Assembly: GCF_014203855.1 (NCBI RefSeq)
Contig: NZ_JACHJV010000001.1
Span: 7,192,001-7,256,000, forward strand
Direction: 5' to 3'
Length of the DNA: 64,000 nt
Origin: Kitasatospora kifunensis
GTDB lineage: Bacteria > Actinomycetota > Actinomycetes > Streptomycetales > Streptomycetaceae
Both the position numbers and the translations under genes were made by a program. Of the stretch, positions 1 to 8,536 are shown piece by piece. Each line of letters starts with the position of its first letter. Within the stretch, counting starts at the first letter, position 1. A model generated the notes under the pieces. It was not told the DNA's origin. It saw only the letters and a list, made by a program, of their open reading frames with translations, and ran no database searches.

Positions 1-61
1 CAGGCATGGTGGGCACACCCACGGCCGGTGGGCCGCACGGGCGGTCCTGCCGGCACCCCGG

Positions 62-802
62 TCAGCCGAGACGGGTCCAGGCCGCCACCGAGCGGGCCGA
101 GCGCAGCGCCCTCACGGTGACCGCCGCCGCCAGCGCCGCGGGCACCGCCAGCGAGGCCGACTGGTTGGTGTGCAGCACCAGCAGCGCGCCGGCCACCGCG
201 CCCAACCCCAGGGTGAGCGCGGAGAGCAGCCGCCGCCCCGTCGCCTCGTCCCATCGGCCCGAGCCGGCGGGGTCGGCGAAGAGGCCGGTGATGGTCCTGG
301 TCAGCACGGTGGTGGTCAGGTCGGGGACGGACAGCACTGCCACTATCGCGTTCTGCAGGCCCATGGCGACGGCCGTCACGGCAATGGTGAGGTAGCGGGA
401 ACTGCTCGACTGGCCGAGAGTGGTCACCGGCTCCACCGTGAGGAGCACCGCCGCGGCCGCCAGCAGCAGCGTCTCGGTCGCCGCGCCGCGCAGCAGCGCC
501 CGCCCGCGGTGCGACAGTTCGGCCAGTAGCCGGCCGCCCAGCAGGGCGCCGAGTGAGAAGGCGGTCAGGGCGGTCAGTGAGGCGGCGACCGAGAAACCGG
601 GGGCGCCGGCCAGCGCGAAGCCGAGGAAGACCACGTTGCCGGTCATGTTGGCGACGAAGACGTGACCCAGGGTCAGGTAGCTGACCGCGTCGATCATCCC
701 GCTGGCCACGGTGAGCGCGAGCAGCAGCGGTGGCAGCGGCCCGTGCCGGTCGCCGGGGAGCGGCCTGGCGGTCCGCCAGGCCCCGCGCAGGACCGCTCGC
801 AC
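62..802 (-). CDS. DUF1275 (YoaK-like) integral membrane protein
   Basis: Membrane protein of the DUF1275 family, biochemical role unknown. The 246-residue product has about six to seven hydrophobic segments. The family's N-terminal signature is visible: an SGMIDAVSYLTLG stretch followed by the MTGN motif at the start of the second helix. I chose the GTG at 802 because a GGAGG lies five bases upstream; the in-frame GTG at 808 directly abuts that GGAGG and would leave no spacing. The upstream neighbour on the same strand, a DUF427 gene, ends about 30 bases away, so the two may be cotranscribed. Family assignment is firm; substrate, if any, is unknown. Confidence 0.88.
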   Translation of the reverse strand: MRAVLRGAWRTARPLPGDRHGPLPPLLLALTVASGMIDAVSYLTLGHVFVANMTGNVVFLGFALAGAPGFSVAASLTALTAFSLGALLGGRLLAELSHRGRALLRGAATETLLLAAAAVLLTVEPVTTLGQSSSSRYLTIAVTAVAMGLQNAIVAVLSVPDLTTTVLTRTITGLFADPAGSGRWDEATGRRLLSALTLGLGAVAGALLVLHTNQSASLAVPAALAAAVTVRALRSARSVAAWTRLG

Positions 803-833
803 AGTCACCTCCGTGTCGTTGGAAGCAGTCGGG

Positions 834-1118
834 TCAGGCGCGGACCTCCACGCCGCGCCAGAACGCCACCCGCCCGCGGATCTGCTCGGCCTCCGGCTTG
901 GGCTCGGGGTAGTACCAGACGGCGTCCTCGTTGCGCTCGCCGTCCACCACCAGGGTGTAGTAGCTCGCCGTGCCCTTCCACGGGCAGAACGAGGTGGTCT
1001 CGGACGGGATCAGGTAGTGGGCCGGTACGGCGGACAGCGGGAAGTAGTGGTTCTGCTCGACGACCACGGTGTCCTCGCTCTCGGCGATCACCTGGCCGTT
1101 CCAGTACGCGGTGGGCAT
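834..1118 (-). CDS. DUF427 domain protein
   Basis: Small soluble protein (94 aa) that is essentially a single DUF427 domain, a compact beta-rich fold of unknown function. Visible family features are the WNG near the N-terminus, the YFPLSAV segment, the conserved SETTSFCPWKGTASYY block at about residues 38-53, and the C-terminal VAFWRGVEV. An AGAGGAG precedes the ATG by about six bases. It lies just upstream of the DUF1275 gene on the same strand. No catalytic residues can be assigned from sequence alone. Confidence 0.9.
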   Translation of the reverse strand: MPTAYWNGQVIAESEDTVVVEQNHYFPLSAVPAHYLIPSETTSFCPWKGTASYYTLVVDGERNEDAVWYYPEPKPEAEQIRGRVAFWRGVEVRA

Positions 1119-1355
1119 GATGGCTCCTCTCGTACGGTCTGTGCGGTTCAGCTTACGACCGGCGGACAGCCCGGCGCAGAAGGCGGGTTACGGGTGCTCA
1201 CCCGGACGGGAACGGCCTGCGGCCGGTCGCCGCAGGGGCGGCTGGGCCCGGCGGGTGATGGGCTTCGGACGATGGTGTGACGGGCGGTTACCGGCACGGC
1301 GGGATGGCGACACTGCCCTCAGGCCGTTCGCTCACGATCGGAAGAGGTGGCCGCC

Positions 1356-1553
1356 ATGACACTGACCGTGCTCCTGCTGACCGTTCCGCCACTACTCGCC
1401 CTGCTGCTCTGCCTGACCGACCCCGCCCGCTCCCGCGCGACCGCCTCCCGTCTGGCGCCCGCCCTGGCCCGCCGCCACCGGCGGCGCGCCCGCGGGCGGC
1501 ACGCGGCACCGACCGCGCGCCGCGCCGAGGCCGCGTTGAGCCGGCTGACCTGA
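1356..1553 (+). CDS. Small single-pass membrane protein, hypothetical
   Basis: A 65-residue open frame that I do not recognise. The first 22 residues are strongly hydrophobic (repeated leucines in MTLTVLLLTVPPLLALLL) and are followed by a very arginine-rich cytoplasmic-type tail, giving a one-helix membrane protein with its C-terminus inside by the positive-inside rule. GAAGAGG sits eight bases before the ATG, which supports this start over the in-frame GTG at 1347. The flanking genes point away from it, so it would be monocistronic. Codon use is typical of high-GC actinobacteria. Could be spurious. Confidence 0.5.
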   Translation: MTLTVLLLTVPPLLALLLCLTDPARSRATASRLAPALARRHRRRARGRHAAPTARRAEAALSRLT

Positions 1554-1604
1554 TAACGAGATTCATTGACGGAGTGTCAGAAGTCCCACTCCGTTGGACG
1601 CTGC

Positions 1605-2483
1605 TCATCCCACGGCGGGATGTGCGAGCAGCGAGGTGACGCAGAGGCTGGTCTCGGCCGCCGAGCCGACGAACGGCAGCCGCAGCCGACGTAGCGAGTA
1701 GTGGTAGGCCTCCCGCTCCCGGGCGTCGGCGAAGTACCGCTGGTGCCGCGGGGTCGGGTCGGGCCGGGTGACGGTGAGGCGGTGGTCGGCCAGGCAGCGG
1801 GCGATCGCCTCGGTGGGCTGGCCGTAGAGCGGCCAGCCCAGCACCACCGGCGGGGTGCTCTGCAGTGCGAGCACGCGCTCCAGGGTGGCGATGCCCAGGT
1901 AGCTGAACGCCCCGGTGGCCAGCACCAGGTCGGCCTCGGCGAGCACGGCCCGATCGGCCGCCGTGGGGTCGGTGCGTTCCAGGTCGGTGTTGACGGCGGC
2001 GTCGAGCAGCCCGGCGGCCAGCGCGTACTCGGTGGCCGGGCGCGAGACGTCCAGGCCCACCACGGTCAGCTCGGTGTCCTTCGCCCTGGCCCGCAGGAAG
2101 GCGGCGTCCCGGCTGACGACCTCGTGAGTGACGACTTCGTGGGGGGTGGCTGCGTGGGTGAGGGTGGGCGCGGCGGTCGCCTGCGGGCTGTTCCTGGGCG
2201 GCTCGGTGCCGCGCGCTGGGTGCAGCGGATAGCGCCGGGCGAAGGTCGCGAAGTCGACCCCGAACTTCAGCAGCGCGCTGTTGATCCCGTAGCCGCAGGC
2301 CAGGTCGAGGATCTTCAGCCGCCGGCGGCCGGTGCGACGGCGCAGCTGCGCCAGAGTGCCGGGCAGTAGTCGGCGGGCGAAGTCCGGGGAGCGGTAGCGC
2401 AGTGGCGCCAGCCGGTGGAAGTAGCCGCCCGGGAGCGGCTGCTGGTAGAGCGATTCGAACGACTGCTTGGTGAAGGTTCCCAC
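1605..2483 (-). CDS. SAM-dependent methyltransferase-like protein
   Basis: A 292-residue protein with a class I methyltransferase-like core. The glycine-containing motif I, ILDLACGYGINSALLK, lies near residues 57-72, and motif II follows at VVGLDVSRPATEYA. A later block, ADLVLATGAFSYLG, matches the post-motif region where such proteins place the substrate loop. The GTG start is chosen because AGGAGG lies four bases upstream; earlier in-frame starts up to 2705 would add a proline- and arginine-rich extension with no ribosome site. Residues around 90-125 form an insertion rich in Thr, Pro and His. Substrate unknown. The 3' end stands alone with no close partner gene. Confidence 0.72.
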   Translation of the reverse strand: MGTFTKQSFESLYQQPLPGGYFHRLAPLRYRSPDFARRLLPGTLAQLRRRTGRRRLKILDLACGYGINSALLKFGVDFATFARRYPLHPARGTEPPRNSPQATAAPTLTHAATPHEVVTHEVVSRDAAFLRARAKDTELTVVGLDVSRPATEYALAAGLLDAAVNTDLERTDPTAADRAVLAEADLVLATGAFSYLGIATLERVLALQSTPPVVLGWPLYGQPTEAIARCLADHRLTVTRPDPTPRHQRYFADAREREAYHYSLRRLRLPFVGSAAETSLCVTSLLAHPAVG

Positions 2484-3104
2484 GCGGCCTCCTGGATCGG
2501 GCGCCCGTCGCCGAGGCGGCGTGGGCTGGACCTGATGGCCAGTCAATTTTGACATGGGCAGGGCGGCCAGAGCCATCGGCGCTCCGGGGGCGCCGTAACT
2601 CGCCTGGAACCGATCCGGAACCCGAGTGAAACCCGGGGCCGACACAGGTGCCGTGGTGGGGGCCGGGAGCAGGGGGCGCGGCCCGCGCCGAACCGGTGGC
2701 CGCAACCCGCGTGAAACCTGGCCGCGCGCCTATCAAGGATTCATCAGGGCGAGTGAACGCGCTTGCCCCCGGCGATCCGGTTGGCTTGAATGAACGTCAT
2801 GAACAGCCCGACCCGCTACCACGACCGACCGCCGCATCCGCGCGCGGGTCGGGCCGGTGCGGCTGTTCGCGCACCTCGGTAGCGCTGCCTCCCCGTAGCT
2901 GAGCCTGGTCGCGCTGCGGGTGGGCCCGCTGGGCCCGCCCGCGCCTCCCTTCCACGCCCTGCCCCGTTCCGACGCCTCGCGGCGTCGGCCGAGGCGGCGT
3001 TCTCCAGCGCGCTCCGGCGCGCCAACTCCCGCACGCCCGGCCCCCGGTGCGCCTCTGCGCGCCCCGGCACCCCGGGCTGTGCCCAGCACACCCTTGGATG
3101 GGTC
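2484..3104. other. Intergenic region between divergent genes
   Basis: This 621-base gap separates the minus-strand methyltransferase-like gene from the plus-strand SDR. It contains a near-palindrome GTCAATTTTGAC at 2542-2553, whose two halves read as a -35-like TTGACA or TTGACT on either strand. I found no convincing gene. Short frames around 2790-2898 lack a ribosome site and family resemblance. Confidence 0.5.
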
Positions 3105-3941
3105 ATGTCCGCAGTCCTGAACCCCTCGTCGTCGCTCGTAGCCAAGACCGCTCTGGTCACCGGAGCCTCCTCCGGCATCGGTTGGGAGACCGCCCGACTG
3201 CTCGCCCAGCACGGCGCCACCGTGCTGGTGCACGCGCGCACCGCCGACGAGGGTGAACGAGCACTCGACCAGCTGGTCCAGGCCGGCGTCTCGCGCGACC
3301 AACTGCACGCCTTCGCCGCCGACTTCACCCGCATCAAAGAGGTCGCGGTGCTGGCGGGCGCGGTGGCCACCGCCTTCCCGACGCTCGACCTGCTGGTCAA
3401 CAACGCGGCCGTGATGGCGCCCGAGCGCTGCACGCTCTCCGACGACGGCAACGAGGTCTCGTTCCAGGTCAACTTCCTGGCCGCCTCGCTGCTCGCCAAG
3501 CTGCTGCGGGCGCCGCTCGCGGCAGCCGGCGGCCGGGCCCGGATCGTCAACGTCTCCTCCTCGCTGCACCGCACCGCCTCGATGAACTGGAACGACCCGA
3601 ACCGGACGAAGAAGTACTCCCGGGTCGCCGCCTACGCCCAGTCCCAGCTCGCCCTGACCATGGCCACCGGCGACATGGCCCCCGAGGGCTCGGGCATCAC
3701 CGCCGTCAGCGTCAACCCGGGCCTGTGCGACACCGCGCTGCTCCCGCTCTACGGCCGGGTCGGGGCGCCGGCCGCCGAGGGCGGGGCGGCCGTCGTGCGG
3801 CTGTGCCTGCCGGAGTTCCGGCTGACCCATGGCGCCTACTACGACGGCGGCGACATCGCCCCCACCGCCCAGGCCGCGCAGGAGGAGCGGTCGCAGCGCC
3901 GGCTGGCCAAGCTCACCGACCAGCTGGTCACCCGGGCTTGA
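3105..3941 (+). CDS. Short-chain dehydrogenase/reductase, atypical catalytic site
   Basis: NAD(P)-dependent oxidoreductase of the SDR superfamily (278 aa), in the retinol dehydrogenase / WWOX-like branch. The cofactor motif TGASSGIG is at residues 19-26, NNAAV at about 99-103, and the serine-rich NVSSS at 149-153. The catalytic tyrosine is Tyr177 in AYAQSQLAL. In the usual YxxxK motif a lysine four positions later activates the tyrosine; here that position is Gln181. The protein may therefore bind cofactor without normal dehydrogenase activity, or use another residue. The start has only a weak GGATGG upstream. It is followed after 92 bases by the tiny bL37 gene. Substrate unknown. Confidence 0.85.
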   Translation: MSAVLNPSSSLVAKTALVTGASSGIGWETARLLAQHGATVLVHARTADEGERALDQLVQAGVSRDQLHAFAADFTRIKEVAVLAGAVATAFPTLDLLVNNAAVMAPERCTLSDDGNEVSFQVNFLAASLLAKLLRAPLAAAGGRARIVNVSSSLHRTASMNWNDPNRTKKYSRVAAYAQSQLALTMATGDMAPEGSGITAVSVNPGLCDTALLPLYGRVGAPAAEGGAAVVRLCLPEFRLTHGAYYDGGDIAPTAQAAQEERSQRRLAKLTDQLVTRA

Positions 3942-4033
3942 ACTGCCCGGCAGCGTAGGCAACCGGCGCGCGGGCAAGCAGCGCATTGGCAACCCGCACA
4001 CAGGCCAACAACACAGAGAGAAGCACCACGTAC

Positions 4034-4108
4034 ATGTCCAAGCGAGCACGAAAGAAGCGGGCCCGGCGCAAGAAGAAGGCCAACCACGGCCGTAGGGCCA
4101 ACCAGTAG
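4034..4108 (+). CDS. Ribosomal protein bL37 (24 residues)
   Basis: A 24-residue, extremely basic protein beginning MSKRARKKRARRKKKANHG and ending before a TAG stop. From memory this matches the very short actinobacterial large-subunit protein bL37 (AURKAIP1/COX24-like), seen in mycobacterial 50S structures, with the invariant KANHG core. A purine-rich GAGAGAAG lies about eleven bases before the ATG. It is shorter than the cut-off of most gene finders and so is often unannotated. It follows the SDR gene by 92 bases and is followed by a perfect GC-rich hairpin, so it may have its own short transcript. Confidence 0.85.
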   Translation: MSKRARKKRARRKKKANHGRRANQ

Positions 4109-4132
4109 TCACGGCCGAGCCGCCCAACCGCC

Positions 4133-4162
4133 ACCCGGCGCCGAGTGCCACCGGCGCCGGGT
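4133..4162 (+). terminator. GC-rich hairpin after bL37
   Basis: Perfect 11-bp inverted repeat (ACCCGGCGCCG at 4133-4143 with its complement at 4152-4162) around an eight-base loop, 24 bases after the bL37 stop. There is no long T tract, as is common for high-GC terminators. Confidence 0.6.
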
Positions 4163-4287
4163 TCTCGCATGTGCGCAGCCGTAGGGCCCGTCCGGGCCGG
4201 TCGGTATAAACTCCTCCGCTGGTGCGCCGGGAAGTCTGGTCGGCAACAGGAGACAGCTCTGACGTCCGCGTTGCCCAGGAGGCCCCC

Positions 4288-4344
4288 GTGCTCACCCGCA
4301 CTCCCATAGCCGAACACCGTCCGCTTGAGCCGGCGGTGCGCTGA
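4288..4344 (+). CDS. 18-codon leader ORF overlapping the DUF2254 start
   Basis: A GTG-initiated frame of 18 codons with a perfect AGGAGG at 4277-4282 and five bases of spacing. Its stop TGA overlaps the ATG of the DUF2254 gene as TGATG, in a different frame. The peptide is unremarkable (MLTRTPIAEHRPLEPAVR if GTG is read as Met). A TATAAA at 4205-4210 could be the -10 box of the transcript. The arrangement suggests translational coupling: the DUF2254 ATG has no good ribosome site of its own apart from ribosomes finishing this leader. It might be a regulatory leader peptide; no attenuator is obvious. Not recognised as a known family. Confidence 0.45.
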   Translation: MLTRTPIAEHRPLEPAVR

Positions 4345-5723
4345 TGCCGGGCAGGGCGTTCCTGGAGGCCGACTGGCGGCGCGAGACGCTGCGGACCAAC
4401 CTGTGGCTGGTCCCGGCCATCGAGGCGCTCTTCGCGGTGCTGCTCTTCGTGATGACCACCGCGTTGGACCGGGCCGCCTACGACGGGCGGTTCAAGCTCG
4501 CCACCTGGGTGCTGGCCGGCACGGCGGACGGCGCCCGGCAGATCCTCACCACGATCGCGGCCGCCATCATCACCGTGGTCGGCCTGGTCTTCTCGATCAC
4601 CATCGTCGCGCTGACGCTGGCCTCCACCCAGTTCGGCCCGCGGATGCTGCGCAACTTCATCCGGGACCGGGGTACCCAGTTGGCGCTGGGCGCCTTCGTG
4701 GCCACCTTCTGCTACACCGTGCTGGTGCTGGTGGTGATCAGCCCGGGCCCGCACGGCGACTTCGTCCCGCACCTGTCGATCACCGTCGCGCTCGGCCTGA
4801 CCGGGGTCGACCTGGCGGTGCTGATCTACTTCATCAACCACATCGCCACCATGATCCAGCTGCCGCAGGTGATCGCCGGGATCGCCACCGACCTGGCCCG
4901 CGCGATCGAGGCGCAGGGCGCCGAGGACCAGCCCGCCCCCGAGCAGGGCGACAGCGGCCCTGGCCGGGAGCACCTGCTGGCGCTGGTCGCCGCGCGCGGT
5001 GCCGCGATCCCGACCACGGCCAGCGGGTACCTGCAGTACATCAGCCATGAGCGGCTGGTGCGGATCGCCACCGAGACCGACGCGGTGATCCATCTGCCCT
5101 ACCGGCCAGGGCACTTCATGGTGCAGGGGCAGCCGCTGGCGGTGGTCTGGCCGGCCGAGCGGGCCGAGCGGGTGGCCCGGCAGCTGCGGCGCGGCCAGAT
5201 CACCGGCCCGTACCGGACGCTGGCCCAGGACATCTCCTTCGGTGTCGACCAGTTGGTGGAGATCGCGATCCGCGCCCTGTCGCCCGCCGTCAACGACACC
5301 TTCACCGCGCTGACCTGCATCGACTGGCTCGGAGACTGCCTGTGCCGGATCAACCACGGCTGGCATCCGCAGCGCGTGCACCGCGACCGCGGCGGCCGGA
5401 TCCGGCTGATCGCCTACCAGGCCGACTACGACCGGCTGGTGCAGCGCTCCTTCGAGAAGATCCGGCAGTCGGCCGGCGGGATGCCGGCCGTGATGATCCG
5501 CCAACTGGAGACCCTGGGCAAGGTCATGGAGCAGACCGTGCAGCCGAAGCGGCGTGCGGTGCTGCTGGAGCAGGGGGCGATGATCTGGCGCCTGTGCGAG
5601 GCCACGGTGCCGGAGCCGGCCGACCGCGAGGACGTCCGCCGACGCTACGAGGCTTTGTGCGAAGCCGAGGTGACGATCAGTCAGGTCACGAGCGCGCTCA
5701 GATCGCGAGTGCAGCCAGGGTGA
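4344..5723 (+). CDS. DUF2254 predicted membrane protein
   Basis: Membrane protein of the DUF2254 family (459 aa), function unknown. Four hydrophobic segments occupy roughly residues 20-40, 70-95, 108-128 and 140-170, followed by a large soluble C-terminal half. Conserved family blocks include LVFSITIVALTLASTQFGPRMLRNF at the second helix, the SGYLQYIS segment near residue 230, and DISFGVDQLVEIAIRALSPAVNDTFTA near residue 295. Its ATG overlaps the stop of an 18-codon leader frame. Its 3' end overlaps that of the convergent DUF3592 gene by 26 bases, so the two transcripts are antisense at their ends. Confidence 0.92.
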   Translation: MPGRAFLEADWRRETLRTNLWLVPAIEALFAVLLFVMTTALDRAAYDGRFKLATWVLAGTADGARQILTTIAAAIITVVGLVFSITIVALTLASTQFGPRMLRNFIRDRGTQLALGAFVATFCYTVLVLVVISPGPHGDFVPHLSITVALGLTGVDLAVLIYFINHIATMIQLPQVIAGIATDLARAIEAQGAEDQPAPEQGDSGPGREHLLALVAARGAAIPTTASGYLQYISHERLVRIATETDAVIHLPYRPGHFMVQGQPLAVVWPAERAERVARQLRRGQITGPYRTLAQDISFGVDQLVEIAIRALSPAVNDTFTALTCIDWLGDCLCRINHGWHPQRVHRDRGGRIRLIAYQADYDRLVQRSFEKIRQSAGGMPAVMIRQLETLGKVMEQTVQPKRRAVLLEQGAMIWRLCEATVPEPADREDVRRRYEALCEAEVTISQVTSALRSRVQPG

Positions 5724-6090
5724 GCGCGGTCAGCACGATGACGGCCCCCGCGACCATGAACCCGTACTCGATGGCCGTGCGTTCCCGGCCCTGGACCACC
5801 ACCTGGCGCGGATCGGCCGGGTCGTAGCGGACCAGCACCTCGCGCCCGGCGGTCAGCGGTTGGGCGCGGCTGGCGCCGACGGGGGAGAAGACCTCCAGCA
5901 CCAGTCCGTCCCGGGTGGCGAACTGCAGCAGCGGCCGCCCGGGGCCGTCCTCGCTCGCCCGTCGGGTGACGAGTGCCGAGGTGCTGACCCCGACGCGCCG
6001 CAACCGCCGTGTCTGGGCCAGCCCGACGACCCCGGCGAGGTAGGCGAGTGCGCCGCCGACCAGCAGATTGAGTGCGAGAAGTGCGAACAC
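5698..6090 (-). CDS. DUF3592 domain membrane protein
   Basis: A 130-residue protein with one transmembrane helix at each end (about residues 2-25 and 105-130) and a small beta-rich soluble domain between. The YDPADPRQVVV block before the second helix is the signature of DUF3592 proteins. The GTG at 6090 is preferred because AGAGGGG lies nine bases upstream; a longer in-frame start would add a polar stretch without a ribosome site. Convergent with, and overlapping, the DUF2254 gene. Function unknown. Confidence 0.78.
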   Translation of the reverse strand: MFALLALNLLVGGALAYLAGVVGLAQTRRLRRVGVSTSALVTRRASEDGPGRPLLQFATRDGLVLEVFSPVGASRAQPLTAGREVLVRYDPADPRQVVVQGRERTAIEYGFMVAGAVIVLTALTLAALAI

Positions 6091-6164
6091 GGCAACCGTC
6101 CCCTCTGGTTGGCTGCGCCACCTGTTTCCAAGGTAATCCAGTGCCGCGTTCGCTGACAGTGCAC

Positions 6165-6199
6165 CGGTGGGGTGCCGGCCAGCTGCCCGCACCCCACCG
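6165..6199 (-). terminator. Hairpin downstream of the FtsX-type permease gene
   Basis: Perfect 11-bp inverted repeat, CGGTGGGGTGC at 6165-6175 with its complement at 6189-6199, loop of 13 bases, ten bases past the permease stop on the minus strand. Likely terminates the padR-ABC operon. Confidence 0.6.
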
Positions 6200-6208
6200 C
6201 TGTCGCCG

Positions 6209-8536
6209 TCACTCGTACCGTAGCCCCGCCGGCTTCGTCCGGCGCCACAGCACCGGCAGGCTCAGCGCCGTGACCAGCAGGACCGCCGCCGCACCCGCGC
6301 CGCTCATCAGCGCGATGTCGCCCCAGGCGAAGCCGATCGGCACCTTGGCCAGGAAGAGCAGGGCGGTGCCCAGCGCCAGGCCGGAGCCGAGTGCGAGGGC
6401 CAGGCCCAGCAGGACCGGCAGGGCGCTCTGGTAGAGCAGCGCGCAGGCCAGCGTGCGGGTGCGGGTGCCGAAGGCGGTCAGCACCGCCAAGGTGCGCCTG
6501 CGCTCGCGCAGTTGCTCCAGCAGGCCGACCAGCATGCCGGCGCCGATCAGGGTCAGGATCGCCACCGTCCCGGCCGTCAGGGCGTTGCGGATCCCGAGGA
6601 ACTGGGCGTCCGGCAGCTTGCTGGACGGGTTGTACACGCCGCTCTCCGGGCTGATCAGCACCGCGTCGGTGCGCATCCGCTCCTCGGCGTCCGGCGTGCC
6701 GGGCAGCGGGTGCAGCTCGACGCTGGCGCTCTGGGAGCGCAGCACGGCGGCGGGGAGCACGGACGGTGTGGCGAGGATGGTGTCCAGGTAGTGCGGGCGG
6801 CCGTCGCCCGTGGACTGCTCGACGGTGGCGCGGGAGGCCGGCAGCTGCCAGCTGCTCTTCGGTTCGCCGAGTGGCTCCAGCTGCACCTGTCCGCCGGCCG
6901 CCAGCGGGCTGTGGCCGGCCTGGCCGGACCGCAGGCCCAGGACGGTGAAGACGTCCCCGTCGGTGCAGTCGGTGACGTGGTTCATGGCCTTCAGGGTCGC
7001 GCAGTCAGCCACCCGGATGGTGAAGGACTGGTCGCCCGCGCTGGCGTAGAGGTCGGTGTAGCCGTTCGCGTCGGCGACGCCGGGGCTGTGGCGCAGCTGG
7101 TCGGCGAGTTGCGTGGCGCGGTCGCCGGCTGCGTCGAAGCTGACGGACAGCAGGGTGCGGTCCATGGTGGCCAGCTCGGCGGGCGAAATGCTGCGCGCGG
7201 TGGCGAGCGAGCCGAGCAGGCTCTGCAGGGCGATCGCGCCGGCCACCGTCACCACGATGCCGGTCACCGGCCGGGCGGCGGTCTCCGGGTTGAACCGGAG
7301 CCTGCCGAGCGCCAGTTGCCAGGCGGGCGGCCCGCTGACCCGGCGCAGTACGCGGGAGGCCAGCGCGACCAGTGGCGGCAGCAGCAGGGTGGCGCCGACC
7401 AGCAGCAGGAGCAGGCTGACGATCAGGATGGCCAGGGCCCTGTTGTCGTCGACCGAGGAGAGCTTGCCGCGCTGGGTGAAGAGCAGGCCGAAGCCGAGCA
7501 GCGGCAGCAGCACGCGCCACCAGATCGTCCGCCGCCGGGTCTCGGCGCCGCGCACCACGCCGAGCGGTTCGGCGGCGATCCGGCGCATGGTCAGCATGGT
7601 GACGGCGACGGCCAGCAGCGGGACGGCGACGAGCACCAGGGCCGCCAGCATCGGCTGCGGCTGGATGTCGTCGGCGAAGATGCTCAGCCCCGAGACGGTC
7701 ACCTTTGACACCAGCTGACGGCCGATCAGGAAGAAGACGATGCCCACGCCCAGGCCCAGCAGCGCGCCGGCCAGCGACTCGCCGGCCGAGATCCGCGCGG
7801 TGGTGGAGCGGTCGGCCCCCGCCAGCCGCAGGGCGGCCAGCCGGCGGTCGCGCGCCTCGCCGCCGAACCGGGTGGCGGCGGCGACGAACACGGCCACCGG
7901 GCTGAGCAGGATCACCACGCCGGCCACGGTGAGCAGCAGCAGGACCGGGTCGGTCGGCTTGGGCGGCAGCTTGTCCTCGAAGTGGTCGATCCGCAGGGTC
8001 GTCGGATCGGTGTCGGTCAGCTTGTCGCTGCCCAGGTAGAAGGCGTAGTCGCCGGGACCGGCCAGACCGGCGGGGCCGATCGTGCCGGTGATCGGTTCGG
8101 GGTAGCGCTCGCGCAGCAGTGCCGCGCCGGGCGAGTGCAGCAGCTCGGCCAGCGCCGGGGAGACGGCGAGCGTGCCGGGGGCCGGGTAGGCGCTCAGGCC
8201 CGGCGGCAGCGGGGCGTTCGGCCCGTCGGGCTGCACGATCCGCCCGAAGAAGTCCTGGCCGTGGAACGTGCCGCGGGCGTCGTGGATCAGCAGGCTGTGG
8301 TCGGAGCGCGGCGCGATGACGGCGGAGACCACCGCGCCGCTCTGGGTGCGCAGCTTGTCGTCGCGGTGCTCGCGCACGGAGGGGAAGGAGGCGGCCAGCA
8401 GCAGCGTGGCCACGCCGAGGCCGACGCCGATCGCGGTCAGCACGGTGCGCAGGCGGCTGTCCCGGCCGCCGGTGAACGCCAGGCGCAGGCCGATCGCCAG
8501 GTCGGTGACCAGGCGGGAGAGCGGACGGCGCGTCAT
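6209..8536 (-). CDS. ABC transporter permease, FtsX/MacB type
   Basis: Large permease (775 aa) of the FtsX-like family. One N-terminal helix (about residues 28-50) is followed by an extracytoplasmic domain, two groups of helices with FtsX-like domains (about 235-400 and 660-770), and a second extracytoplasmic domain between them. Such permeases use an ATPase partner to act mechanically on membranes or to export peptides or lipids rather than small solutes. The ATG at 8536 overlaps the ATPase stop as ATGA, indicating translational coupling. Longer upstream frames only shadow the ATPase gene. Substrate is unknown; Streptomyces paralogues often sit beside a PadR or two-component regulator, as here. 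Confidence 0.88.
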   Translation of the reverse strand: MTRRPLSRLVTDLAIGLRLAFTGGRDSRLRTVLTAIGVGLGVATLLLAASFPSVREHRDDKLRTQSGAVVSAVIAPRSDHSLLIHDARGTFHGQDFFGRIVQPDGPNAPLPPGLSAYPAPGTLAVSPALAELLHSPGAALLRERYPEPITGTIGPAGLAGPGDYAFYLGSDKLTDTDPTTLRIDHFEDKLPPKPTDPVLLLLTVAGVVILLSPVAVFVAAATRFGGEARDRRLAALRLAGADRSTTARISAGESLAGALLGLGVGIVFFLIGRQLVSKVTVSGLSIFADDIQPQPMLAALVLVAVPLLAVAVTMLTMRRIAAEPLGVVRGAETRRRTIWWRVLLPLLGFGLLFTQRGKLSSVDDNRALAILIVSLLLLLVGATLLLPPLVALASRVLRRVSGPPAWQLALGRLRFNPETAARPVTGIVVTVAGAIALQSLLGSLATARSISPAELATMDRTLLSVSFDAAGDRATQLADQLRHSPGVADANGYTDLYASAGDQSFTIRVADCATLKAMNHVTDCTDGDVFTVLGLRSGQAGHSPLAAGGQVQLEPLGEPKSSWQLPASRATVEQSTGDGRPHYLDTILATPSVLPAAVLRSQSASVELHPLPGTPDAEERMRTDAVLISPESGVYNPSSKLPDAQFLGIRNALTAGTVAILTLIGAGMLVGLLEQLRERRRTLAVLTAFGTRTRTLACALLYQSALPVLLGLALALGSGLALGTALLFLAKVPIGFAWGDIALMSGAGAAAVLLVTALSLPVLWRRTKPAGLRYE

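Noticed and set aside
2790..2898. Short leader peptides upstream of the SDR
   Set aside because: An ATG frame of about 30 codons and an overlapping frame ending VRLFAHLGSAASP were examined; no ribosome site and no certain family match.
2733..5504. A 923-codon open frame on the minus strand
   Set aside because: It runs antisense through the SDR, bL37 and DUF2254 genes, is low in hydrophobic order, rich in Arg, Gly and Asp, and resembles no family. Long antisense frames are expected at 72% GC.
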